From: Pseudeuparius sepicola
Lineage: Eukaryota; Arthropoda; Insecta; Coleoptera; Anthribidae
Direction: 5' to 3'
Assembly (NCBI GenBank): GCA_963920635.1
Contig: OY987305.1
Coordinates: forward strand, 4,999,153-5,063,152
DNA length: 64,000 nucleotides
Part shown: positions 28,101-37,397 of the stretch, one piece after another
How the letters are laid out: the number at the start of each line of letters is the position of its first letter
Numbering within the stretch: the first letter of the stretch is position 1
Program-made: the position numbers and the translations under genes
Notes under the pieces: generated by a model
Seen by the model: the letters and a program-made list of their open reading frames with translations, nothing else
Told to the model about the DNA's origin: nothing
The model's database searches: none

Positions 28101-31100
28101 GTGTAGAGTATTTCTTTAAAACAAATCGCAGCCTCACGTCCCACGGGGCAATATTTTCTGTCTTTCGGAACGGGATTCCTTAATTCGGGGGCTTATAAAT
28201 CGTAACATATGTGCGTTTCCAGATAAAGTGCGTTTCCCCGCAGTCCTAATACCACGGCGTGACAAATTGCGAGGACGTCATATCTGAAATATTGCCCTTG
28301 CTATCGAGTCCATAGATACCGTAACATGGGAACTTAGGAACCGACCCCTCTACAGGAATTTTATCTCGCCATATGATGCATCCTTGTCGATATATTTTTT
28401 ATTCCGAGGGTACCTACCTTGTTTGGGTTGGGTGATTTATGAAGTTTTAACCAGAAAAGTTCTGTAACAGTATTTGAAAGATGATGCAATTAATTAAAAA
28501 GTAAAAATAAACAAACTTGCATGTTATGAAAGTGGGAAGTAATGTTCGGTTTGCTGTTGAGCACGGCTTTTTATAAAGGATGGACTCCCAGTCATGGAAA
28601 GGTGTTTCCCGAGACTTTCACCAAAATTTTAAATGAATTTGAAACAATGTACGTTTGATGATATATTTCTAAAATAACACATACAATTTCGATAAATAAA
28701 TGGTTGTTGAAGCAAACTACGTAATAGACGTAGCGCAAATAAGACACATTGACACTTATATTGGGGAGAGGGATCAAATTATCTAGAGCAAGGGAATATA
28801 CGTGATATTACGTCTTTGAGTCAATATTTATAAGAAAAGGGAAATCGACAAATTAGATTATAGATATTACTATCCAATTCTCTATATAGCCGACAGAAAA
28901 TCGTCAATAATAGCTTGGGCAATGTTTGTTACATAAAACACTTTTCTCTTGCCTGTTCAACACCGTATTTTTTCGCAGTTCTTGCTTTATCATTTGCTCT
29001 CGAAAATGCGTTTAATATCCCGAATATCGTCGTACACATTCCACATCAAGGATTCCCCATATATATTCATTAAAAAGGATATACTTCCCCCATTATTGCC
29101 AAGAAAAATCCCATTATCGAACCCCTTACATTTTCACCGAAATCCCATAGATGATTATATTCATAGGGAAACTTTTCTGACGCACAGCTTAATTTCGGTT
29201 TCTTTTTCAGCAGGACGTAGCCGAACTGCAGGTGGAATGGCTATGGAAATTTTCGAACAACATCAAGGCACACATATTTTACAGGTAAGGCATATATTTT
29301 TCTCTGTAGGTAGTTTCCTTTTTGTACTGTGTATTTTAGAATTCGAATCACTCGCAGAACACCAATAAAAATGTTTCGAGGATTTTTACCGAGTATACAA
29401 AACTGATTGGCCGGGATTTAGAAAGCTAAAATATTTATTGTTATAGCTTATGTAAAACGGTAGCTTCGCTGAATACAAATACGGGACTGTTTTTGAGAAA
29501 TTAAGTGGGAAAACAATGAGTAATTTATTTAAATCAGCAACATACTATTCACCTGATTTGTATCTGATCATAAAAATCTATTTTGCATTTTATTGGACTC
29601 TATAAATATAAATTGGTCAAGCGTTCCCATCGGATTTTTCAACTAACAAACTGATTTTTACGTAAGAATTTCTGACGTTTATCGGACGAGAGAGATCAAA
29701 GAATGGCTGACCCCTGCTTTACGCTTTCCTAGACAAGCCCTTTACTTTCTTCTACCCAATTTTCGCCGTTTGACGTCTCATCCCCGTCTATATAGATAGA
29801 ATGACCGTCAGGGTGCGAGCGGAATACGTAAACGACCCTACGATCCCCTAAACATTCACCAATATTTCAGCACTTCACACCTACCGAAACGTGTATTGTT
29901 AATATAAAATGTTCTTGTATTTTTTGGGATCGACATTTTTTTTTGTTCCAGTCGCTTGATGGATTTGCCTTAGCGATAGCAGCGGACGGAAGGTTCCTAT
30001 ACATCTCAGAAACCGTGTCGATATACCTAGGACTTTCACAAGTAAGTAAAAAATAATTTTACCAAAACCAAAAACTAGCTTTTTCCACTTCGCCTCACCT
30101 CAATTTTTGTACAAATTCCATCGAATTCAAACGCCACAAGCCAATTTTCACTGTCGTACCGAAAAATGTGAGAATTTAAGCAGTATTGAAGCATTGAGGC
30201 ACCTTGCCTCACTCCTTTTTTTTCAAATAAAATCGAATTCAATCGTCCCAAGCACATTTTCACTGTTGTGTCGAAAAATTCGATGATTTTAAGCAGTTTT
30301 GGAGCATCAAAGCACCTTGCCCCATTTTTTTTCAAACAACATCGAATTAAGATGTCCCCAAGTTGTTCTATCGAAAATTTCGAGGTTTTTCATCAGTTTG
30401 GGCACTATGAGGCACCTTGCCTCACTTCAAGTTTCGATCAAATAACATCGAATTCAGATGTCCCAAGCTCTTGTATCGAAAATTTCGAGGGTTTTAAGCA
30501 GTTTCGGAACTATGAGGCACCCTGCCTCACATCGATTTATCTATCGATCCGTCGCCGACGGAGTTTTCCTGGCGCAAACCCGGTATTCCGACGTCCGCAG
30601 CGCGTCGGCGTAGGCGCCCGCCTCCGTCGGAGGCGGGCCCCGGCCGAATGCTCCTCACGTACCGCTCGGCAGCGGCGTGCCTGACATCCGTAATGCGGCC
30701 GCCGGCATGGCGGCGTTCCGCCCAATCAATAGGGCATTTGCAACCGCCCAGCGCCGCACGTACGCGATATCGCCGCCACGCCGGACAACAATCTTTTGCT
30801 TTGTCCATCAAATTCAATTTGATAATCGGTAACGGCCCACGCAGGCCGCATTTCAAACAGCGAACGTCTTCCAGGGTTCGCACCTCGTTCCAGGCGGCGT
30901 CCGACGGATAAAGATTTTGCTGACAATTGAGGATCTTTCGTGTGAGGCATACTGCCTCACCGATCTTTGGCGATTCACAGTTGCTTGGACACCAGTATCT
31001 GCCAAATCACTAGTCTCATTTCATAGACACTCTCTCATCATTTTTCTTTGATTTTTTTACTTTTTCGGGCAATGAGGCACCTGGCCTCACTTCGATTATT

Positions 31101-34100
31101 TTACAAATCGTTGTCAATTGGAGACTTTCCAGCAGTTTTGAGACCTTGAGGCAACTTGCCTCACATCGATCTTAGGTGATGAATTACACGTTAATCCTCT
31201 CTTTGTAAGCCCAGTAAAGAAGGTAGTAGTTTACGTCTGCTGTTTGTTTCAGGTGGAGATGACTGGTAGCAGTATATTTGACTACATCCACCACCAAGAT
31301 CATTCAGAGGTAGCAGAACAGCTTGGTTTAGGGTTAGCGCAAGGTCAGAACTTGGCTTCGCCCGGTAGTGGCTCAGAAGAAAGCACTTCCACGGCCGGAA
31401 CGAACAATCCTGATGGTAAGAGTAATTAATATCTGAGAGCACTTTACGACTTTATACTTTTCGTGCTACCATAGAAGAATCTACTACGCCAATAAAGCGA
31501 ATTACACATTAATTTTCAAACTCCTGAAAAGGAGGATAACGTGGCTTCATCGAGACCGTTGCCACATCTACCTAGCACTCGCAGCTGCCGCAGCCGAGCC
31601 GAGCCACCCTATAAGATCTTTGGTTTTCGATGCGAGCTTGACTGTAGTGTTGTGGAGATGGCAACGGCGGTTGTCTGTTCGGAAGGTTTGGCCTACTACC
31701 TGCAAACAGCACACCAGTTTGTTCCCGCGACCTTCTTTTCGTAGCAGATTCTTCTATGGTGCGACGGTCTTTTTCCAAACTGTTGCTTCGATATGCCCGC
31801 GACAACGTTTTAACAAAACGGAGATGTCTCGAAAGCCGTTAGCCGAGTAGCTCTTTTAGAATATCAAAGTATCATTCCGGCACTAGTCATTTTTTAACGA
31901 TCAGCGTCCAGCGAGCGGCTGCTGAATATCAATTCGGCGCTGACGCATACGAAATACGAACAATATAGACGGCACTTCACGGGCGTAGCCAAGGGGGGGT
32001 TTCGGGGGTTCAAACCCCCCCCCCCCCCCCCCCGAAATAAGCAAAATATTACCTAATATTATACCGAAAAAATACGAGGAGTGAAGAGTTAAATTATTAT
32101 TACGTTTGAATATATGTAGTAATAGTAGCGCCTAGCGCCATCTTTTGACGAGAGGCAGACGCAGTTGCAGCCGAACTATTTTGTATTGTAGGGACACTTT
32201 GCGTTGTTTCTCGATTATTCGCCACGCCCCTCGGTCGAAATGAGCGGAACTTTGTGGAAGTTCGTGGAAGTTTCTGGACGGCTACTGGGCTGCTATATAA
32301 GCGACGCCGCGGCGCGTGGCCGCGCTTACGGCAGTATTGTTCCATGCGAACTCGAAGCGAATAAAAGTGAAAAGTGGTGAACGAATAGTGAAGAGAATTA
32401 AGTGTACCGTGTAAGTGAGTAATTTTAGTGCGCTGTTATTCGATGACCTTGTTAAGGATAGATACGTGAATCATTATTACTGTCGAAAAATGGAGGGGAA
32501 AAAAAGGAAGGGTGATAAACTTAAAGGTATGGACTAGTGGAAAAAGTGGTGTAGTCAAGGTCAAGGGGTTTCTAATAAAGAAACAAATTTGGATTTAGCT
32601 ATCAAAGCTTCAGCTACCTTGCATGCTGATAAGAAGACTGCCTACCCCGAAATCTAGTTTGGAATGCCTAGATATGTGCGATAAAAACCTTTATCCTAAT
32701 ATTTACACATTACTACAAATCTTGGCTACTATTCATGTATCCACTGCTACCCCAGAAAGGTCTTTCTCGAGCCTAAGGAGACTGAAAAACTATTTACGAA
32801 ACACTACAAGTGAAAGCAGACTTAATGGTTTGGCTCTAATGAACATTCACTATGGAACAGAAATTCATGCAGATGAAGTAGTGGATCTATTTAAAAGAAA
32901 AAGCCGAAGATTTCTTCTTTAATGGTTTTAGATTTAGCGCAGAGGAACGAAATTAATTTATCCATTTCATTTAAAGTTAAGAACTTTATAAATATGTCGT
33001 AGTTTTTCGGATGAATATATAGATATTAAATTTCATGTAAGTATATTTTTGTTGTTTTATTTACTTCTCAAACTAAACCCCCCCCCCCCCAAAACTAAAT
33101 CCTGGCTACGCCCGTGCGGCACTTACAAGCACGCCAACTCATATTCAGAAGAACAATATGACCAAGAAACGCAACTGGCGGTAAAACGATCGCCAAGATC
33201 AGTTTAAAACAACCGAGAACTTTCTTTTAATGTTGAAACTTTGAGGACGCGCAGCGCGATTCCGATCGATGAGATCAATTCTTTTCGCCGTAAAACGTTT
33301 CCAAGGGTCGGGAAAAGATAGAGAAACGCGAGTAGGTACTCGAAACGTGTCGTGGCGTTCCCATACGTGACGTGTTACGAATCTGCGGTGGTAGAATAAC
33401 AATAGACCACGTACAAGGCTCGCCGGCTGCATGCCTAAAAACCCGGCTTCCTGCCCATACGCGACCGCGTGCCCCTTGATAACCTCTTGGCGGTCATTCA
33501 CGGAAACTACCGAACAACACGTAGGACTCAACTCCCGTGGAGCAAAACACGTCCACGACAGCACTCGCAGAAACCTTGCTATGATAAAATTCCGTTTTGT
33601 CTCTTCTAGTGTCAACCATAATGACAATAGGCTCAAATCCTACTTACAAAGGCCTTGACAGGGCGTTCTGCGTGCGGATGAAGTCGACACTCACTAAACG
33701 AGGATGTCACTTCAAATCATCAGGTTATAGGGTAAGTTTCTTACAACCGGATGGCTGTGTTGTTAAATTCTTCCTTCAAAATCAGGTGGTGTTGATTCTG
33801 TGTCGACTGAGGCCCCAGTACACCTTCTCTCACTCAAGGAAAAGTCAGCCCCCTTTGCTGGGCATGGTGGGGTTAGCTATAGCTCTTCCACCACCAAGTG
33901 TACATGAAATAAGGCTGGAGACGGACATGTTTGTCACTAGGATAAATTTCGATTTTAAAATCGCGCACTGTGAACCCAAAGTAATAGATCTGTTAGATTA
34001 TACACCTGATGAGCTGACCGGTAGGAACCTGTATTCTCTGTGCCATGGCGAAGATGTTAGTAAGTTACGGAAATGTCATATAGACTGTAAGTTGAAAGAA

Positions 34101-35791
34101 AACACTTTTTTTCTGGTATTAACATAATTTTTATTTCAGTAATAAATAAAGGACAAGTACTGACACACTACTACAGGATAATGAACAAAAATAGCGGCTA
34201 CACGTGGATACAGACATGCGCGACAGTCGTTTGTAACACCAAAAACGCCGACGAACAAAATATTATTTGCGTAAACTATGTGATAAGGTACAAAAATCAA
34301 TGCAATCAATATCCGCCAACTAACTTCCAAATTTTAGCGGCCGCGAGTACGAAAACATGGTGATGGATTGTTGCCAACTCGAAGACAACTCTCACGTTGT
34401 CAAAAGAGAAGAAAGCACCAGCAACGATCCAGAAAATGGTTCCCCAGATGCTGATAGAGGAGGAGGTATGATATTTCCGCAATTTAACAACTTTTTCTAA
34501 CATATTCTTTCTAGATGATAGAAATAGTGGGGGACCACCAAATAACAACAATTCAGGCAGCAATCTGGGTGCTCCACAAGCTCCAACTCCAGATTTAGAA
34601 GACTCGCAACGTGGTACTGATGCACCAGTTGCTGATGGTGCCGCGGGGAGTGGTGCTGATCCTAGATCTAGACATCCTGCTCCATTGGCAGAACAACCTC
34701 CACACGGCGGTGTAAGGAGAGGATCCAAACGGAAAAACGCATCTTCTGATGAAAACGAAGAGGAAGAAACTACTGCCGCAACACCAAATCATACAATGAG
34801 GTATGAGATTTAACAAAATGCCATATGGGAGAATTAAATGAGTTGATTTTATGTAGGAATGCTGTGTTAAGTCCCGCAAGTTCTTGTCACTCTGCAAATG
34901 GTCCAATAACATCAGAATCGTCAGGGACAAGCCCGAAGAAACTCGATGATCCAACAACTGCAGGAACATCAGTGAAAGATTTGGAAAACGCCATGTCCAA
35001 GCATCTTCCTGTGTGTAAATCGCCTGTACATCAACCCACAGACTTTAGGTAAGACACCTTGAACATTTCGAAACAAGACTAGTGTTAACATGCCTTCTAC
35101 TTTCAGTACTGATGCACTGTTGAAGCAGCAACAAAGAACAACTATCCAGTGGATTGGAGCCCATGCACATCACCAGCAACTGTCACAACAAGGACCTTTA
35201 CCAGCATCTGCTTTGTTGAGGCAGCTATATGCCAACAGAGAAAGTGTCATTCGGGCGAACGTTCATGGGATCACTAGTGCCGGAAGCAGATCAAGTAGTT
35301 CTTCGGGGTACTATCCAGGAGACAGTGGTGTGGGAGTAGGACCTCTCCCAACACCTCCAGGCAGCGAGGGTGGTTCCGGACCATATCCAGACCACCAGTT
35401 CCTCATAGGGCAGCACCAGGGGTATGCGGCAAGTGGTGGCGGGTATCCTGTGGAATACCACCCACCCGCGATGACTCCACCTTCGAGTGTGTCACCAAGG
35501 GACAAACATCCGCAGCTACATGCAGCTGGGGCAGCATTCGAAACTCCCGTTTCTTCATATCAGGATGTTTTGAGGCATCAGTATCCTGACAGTCCGCTAC
35601 CGCTTAAGCCACAGGTGAGAGGGAGGGTGAAAAATGTTGATCAATTTTTGTGTTTTTTTTCTATGCAGGTGTATTCGTATGTGGACCAACCACAGTTTTA
35701 CCACCACGGAGCGGCGAGTGCAGGGTTCCACTTGTACCACGCAGGCAAAGGGACGCCAGGGGCTCCGTCTAACTGGTATTCCTCATCATAG
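10153..35791 (+). CDS. trh: Trachealess, bHLH-PAS transcription factor (13 coding exons)
   Basis: Exons read from splice sites and phase: 10153-10325, 22388-22626, 29211-29284, 29952-30041, 31253-31415, 33610-33731, 33786-34086, 34140-34287, 34338-34465, 34515-34800, 34857-35048, 35107-35614, 35669-35791. They total 2547 nt, or 848 aa plus TAG. The start [12 protein letters not shown] matches the known trachealess N-terminus. Exon 2 is the basic helix-loop-helix ([20 protein letters not shown], then [17 protein letters not shown]). Exons 3-5 encode PAS-A ([30 protein letters not shown]). Exons 7-8 encode PAS-B ([34 protein letters not shown]). The C-terminus keeps the family blocks [16 protein letters not shown] and [11 protein letters not shown]. 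In the family it dimerises with Tango/ARNT in the nucleus and specifies tracheal and salivary-duct fate; vertebrate relatives are NPAS1/NPAS3. The basic region argues against single-minded. The exon 1 donor (GTTTTA) is weak and is chosen by phase. Confidence 0.95.
10730..10934. repeat. Palindromic MITE-like element in trh intron 1
   Basis: Arms of about 80 nt (CATAAAATCTAATAACATTT at the left; reverse complement ending ATTAGATTTTATG at the right) pair almost perfectly around a spacer of about 45 nt. Confidence 0.8.
11803..12714. mobile_element. Long palindromic foldback element, 912 bp
   Basis: The left end TACAGTGTGGTCATTTAAGT follows a TA; the right end reads AAATGACCACAC. Inside, a second TACAGGGTAGGTC end at 11943 pairs with GACCTACCTTGTA near 12576. 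This may be one element nested exactly within another, or an element with an internal copy of its end. There is no coding sequence. Confidence 0.8.
13221..13500. repeat. Three tandem units of about 120 bp with ATGGCGG motifs
   Basis: Near 13223, 13343 and 13460 the sequence repeats a pair of ATGGC-containing blocks (AAGATGGCGG, AATATGGCCGCC, AATATGGCGG). The intervening DNA is less conserved. Confidence 0.65.
13553..13946. repeat. Inverted repeat, about 390 bp
   Basis: The left arm has AAGCTTCTATTTAAGCC...CGACAAG and the right arm is its reverse complement, CTTGTCGC...GGCTTAAATAAAAGCTT. Arms are about 145 nt with a spacer of about 100 nt. A half copy is at 2490-2550. Confidence 0.75.
14726..15847 (-). 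mobile_element. Internally deleted hAT transposon, copy 1 (1122 bp)
   Basis: Ends CACGGGCGTAG / CTACGCCCGTG are flanked by a diverged 8-bp target duplication (CTAAAAGC / CTACGAGC, 6 of 8 matching). On the minus strand a residual transposase reads [20 protein letters not shown] (15415-15173). After a deletion junction and frame change it continues in the hAT C-terminal dimerisation domain ([20 protein letters not shown], 15207-15010). An intact hAT transposase is about 600 aa, so most of it, including the catalytic core, is missing. Near its right end is a poly-G run. Confidence 0.9.
16965..18521. mobile_element. Long palindromic foldback element, 1557 bp
   Basis: Ends TACAGGGTGGCCCACC and GGGCCACCCTGTA lie within TA duplications. 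Arms of about 770 nt are near-perfect reverse complements around a centre near 17745; mirrored stretches include GCGCGCCGGCATTATTGTTG. No intact gene is present. Confidence 0.9.
18527..19316 (+). mobile_element. THAP-domain transposon relic, copy 1
   Basis: From about 18833 one frame reads [14 protein letters not shown] then [16 protein letters not shown], the second half of a THAP zinc finger (CxxH and AVPT motifs). A further open stretch (about 19023-19147) ends in TTGAG/GTGAGC, like a spliced exon. Diverged terminal repeats are visible at 18529 (GGTAGGTGTGCTGG) and near 19313. THAP domains occur at the N-terminus of P-element-type transposases; the remainder of the enzyme is absent. Confidence 0.65.
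19320..20470. other. Single-copy-looking DNA between the inverted THAP relics
   Basis: Less AT-rich than its surroundings, with no convincing coding sequence. The segment at 20330-20430 resembles 16850-16950 (TAGGTT...GCAGAAACGTCAAATATCAT), so at least part is repeated. It is a possible regulatory region. Confidence 0.35.
20476..20991 (-). mobile_element. THAP-domain transposon relic, copy 2 (inverted)
   Basis: Reverse complement of the 18527-19316 element, starting at its terminus CAGGTAGAGTGCTGAGCAAG. On the minus strand the THAP half-domain ([27 protein letters not shown]) ends at a GTAAGT donor. It has an internal deletion of roughly 190 bp just upstream of SAHF and is truncated near 20991. 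Confidence 0.65.
24457..25590. repeat. Tandem duplication of about 550 bp in trh intron 2
   Basis: The block beginning GATCTAGTTTC at 24457 recurs at 25009. Shared stretches include AAATCATTTATCTTAAAATA, AGTGACTCTGGTAGCGA and GCATGTTCTAAAATGCTTTA. Both copies consist of a shorter degenerate unit marked by ACTTGTCCTAA and GGTAGCGAT, also seen from about 23270 to 25770. Confidence 0.75.
27009..27806 (+). mobile_element. P-like/THAP-bearing element, 798 bp, perfect 8-bp target duplication
   Basis: Ends CAGAGATATGGAGGTG and CACCTCCATATCTCTG lie between two copies of GTAGTAGT (27001-27008 and 27807-27814). An ATG at 27179 starts [12 protein letters not shown], matching the first Cys pair of a THAP zinc finger, and stops after 27 codons. 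The rest of any transposase is missing. An 8-bp duplication together with a THAP start suggests the P superfamily; hAT is the alternative. Confidence 0.75.
30060..31175. repeat. Degenerate tandem repeat with GAGGCACCTTGCCTCAC motif (trh intron 4)
   Basis: Units of roughly 110-120 bp, each containing ATCGAATTCA...TCGAAAATTTCGA and the near-palindrome GAGGCACCTTGCCTCAC. The palindrome occurs near 30189, 30305 (variant), 30408, 30512, 30941, 31072 and 31148. A GC-rich block at 30540-30920 interrupts the series. Confidence 0.75.
30540..30920. other. GC-rich block in trh intron 4
   Basis: Markedly CpG-rich compared with neighbouring intron. Open frames exist on both strands, as expected from GC-rich DNA, and none resembles a known protein. 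It interrupts the GAGGCA repeat, so it may be an insertion or a regulatory island. Confidence 0.3.
31468..31760. mobile_element. Small inverted-repeat element (MITE-like), 293 bp
   Basis: Ends ACCATAGAAGAATCTACTAC and GTAGCAGATTCTTCTATGGT pair with one mismatch. The interior is GC-richer than the surroundings. No clear target duplication was seen. Confidence 0.6.
31978..33116 (+). mobile_element. Internally deleted hAT transposon, copy 2 (1139 bp)
   Basis: Ends CACGGGCGTAGCC / GGCTACGCCCGTG are flanked by a perfect 8-bp target duplication, CGGCACTT (31970-31977 and 33117-33124). It carries the same deletion junction as copy 1. The N-terminal part ([16 protein letters not shown]) contains an in-frame TAG. 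The C-terminal domain is longer than in copy 1, continuing through [20 protein letters not shown] to KSRRFLL before its stop (32623-32922). It sits in trh intron 5 in the opposite orientation to copy 1. Confidence 0.93.
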
Positions 35792-37397
35792 TTGAATGTG
35801 TAAAAAATTGGACTAAATTCTTATTGTTAAAAGAATACAGCGCGTTATACAGCCAGTGTTGTATTTAGCTCATCGTACTTTTTAAATTGCAAAAAAAACC
35901 TGTAAATGTAGTGGGCAGATTTCTACGATAACATTTGTTCGACTATTTTTAAACCAAAGAAGATAATACAAAATAACATGCTTTTAAGTTATTTTCAGAA
36001 CTTTGTGTAGAGTAAAGTGTATTTTAGTGTGTACCTTAAGGGAGAAAGCGAGTGTACATATGCTCATGTTATTTCGTATTACTCAACTTCTGCAGTGTCA
36101 TTGTCCGGATCGTTTTTGTGGGAATTTTTAACAGAATTCAATGTATATTGAATTTTTTCCAGTGCTGAATTCAGCGCATTTTACATAATCTCTGTACATA
36201 CAACGTAAATATTAGCTGTATGTTTAATTATTTTTGTTGGGCATTTGGTTATTAAATTTTTATTTGTGAAAAACGATTTCAATCATATCAGAAAACCAAT
36301 CTACAACCTTTCATTGTTGTTCACAGCAAACTTGTAGGAGGCTTTGCAAACAAAAGAAAATGTGAATGACATAACAAATGTCAAACGTGTCAACTGGGAC
36401 CGTTGTAGGTTAGGTTGTTAGGTACGAATTGTTTTTAGTTGATTTATAGAAAGAGAAACTGATGCTCGACTATCATCACGATCAAAAAGGTGCTGACAAT
36501 GTAGGAATGTGATATTCTCTTTAATTTGTTACTTTTACTTGTTCCATATGTTAGGGTTAACTTGTATTTTGTTGTTTGTCACACGCTGTTCAGTACAAAA
36601 TGCGAAATCGGTCGCTTTGTGAATAGTTAGCTATCTAATTATGTGCAATATATACTTAATCCATTTTTTTAGTCCAGTGAATCGTTTCCTTGTTTATTTC
36701 CCAGTTTCGTGAGGCCATTTTGAATGGATTAAGGACTTCAAAATTATTTTACATTTTAACAGGTGGCGCAAAATGAAGTCTCGTATTAAAGTTTTTTTAC
36801 AAATTTGCACGTCAGGTTTTTTCAGTTGAAAATTATACACTTATAGACGTGAAACGTTGGAAACATTAAATGACAACATACAGTGTCTTAATAGCCATTA
36901 AATATGAGTTGCATACACTATTTTTTCTTCGACCAATTGTAATAGTGAGAAGTAATTGCGGTAATTTTCAATTTTTTTAAAACTTATTAACAAAATATTT
37001 CAAAATAGAATGTGTCCATAAAATTGTGGATTCCAAAATTTTATATAACTCACAAAAACCTGTTAAACTTATGTTTGTTTCTCCAATCAATAGACTGAAA
37101 ATTCACAATTTCACTTTCTTTTTAACCATTTTCACTGCAAAGAGATACATTTTATGAATAGGTACTATAAACAGTAACTGTAGCTGTCAAAGTTGAAAAA
37201 TTTTCAATGTCATTTTCACAGCAATCTAACCTCACTTTAATACAAAAAAAAAATTGGGGACTTGATTTTGCGGCCCCTAATACCTCAATCCTGTCAAAAT
37301 GTTGGAAGCATCATGTTATTTATTAAATTGAATTTCTTAGTTCCAGCCATAATGAATAAGATTGAGAAATTGTCACTGTTTATATTTGTTCAATAAA
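35792..37397 (+). other. Probable 3' UTR of trh with candidate poly(A) signals
   Basis: AT-rich DNA following the trh stop with no reading frame or palindrome. Candidate polyadenylation hexamers are ATTAAA at 36251-36256, followed by a T/GT-rich stretch, and AATAAA at 37392-37397. Which is used cannot be decided from sequence alone. Confidence 0.4.

Noticed and set aside
30527..30950. Overlapping open frames on both strands in trh intron 4
   Set aside because: Explained by the GC-rich composition; no recognisable domain and no splice context.
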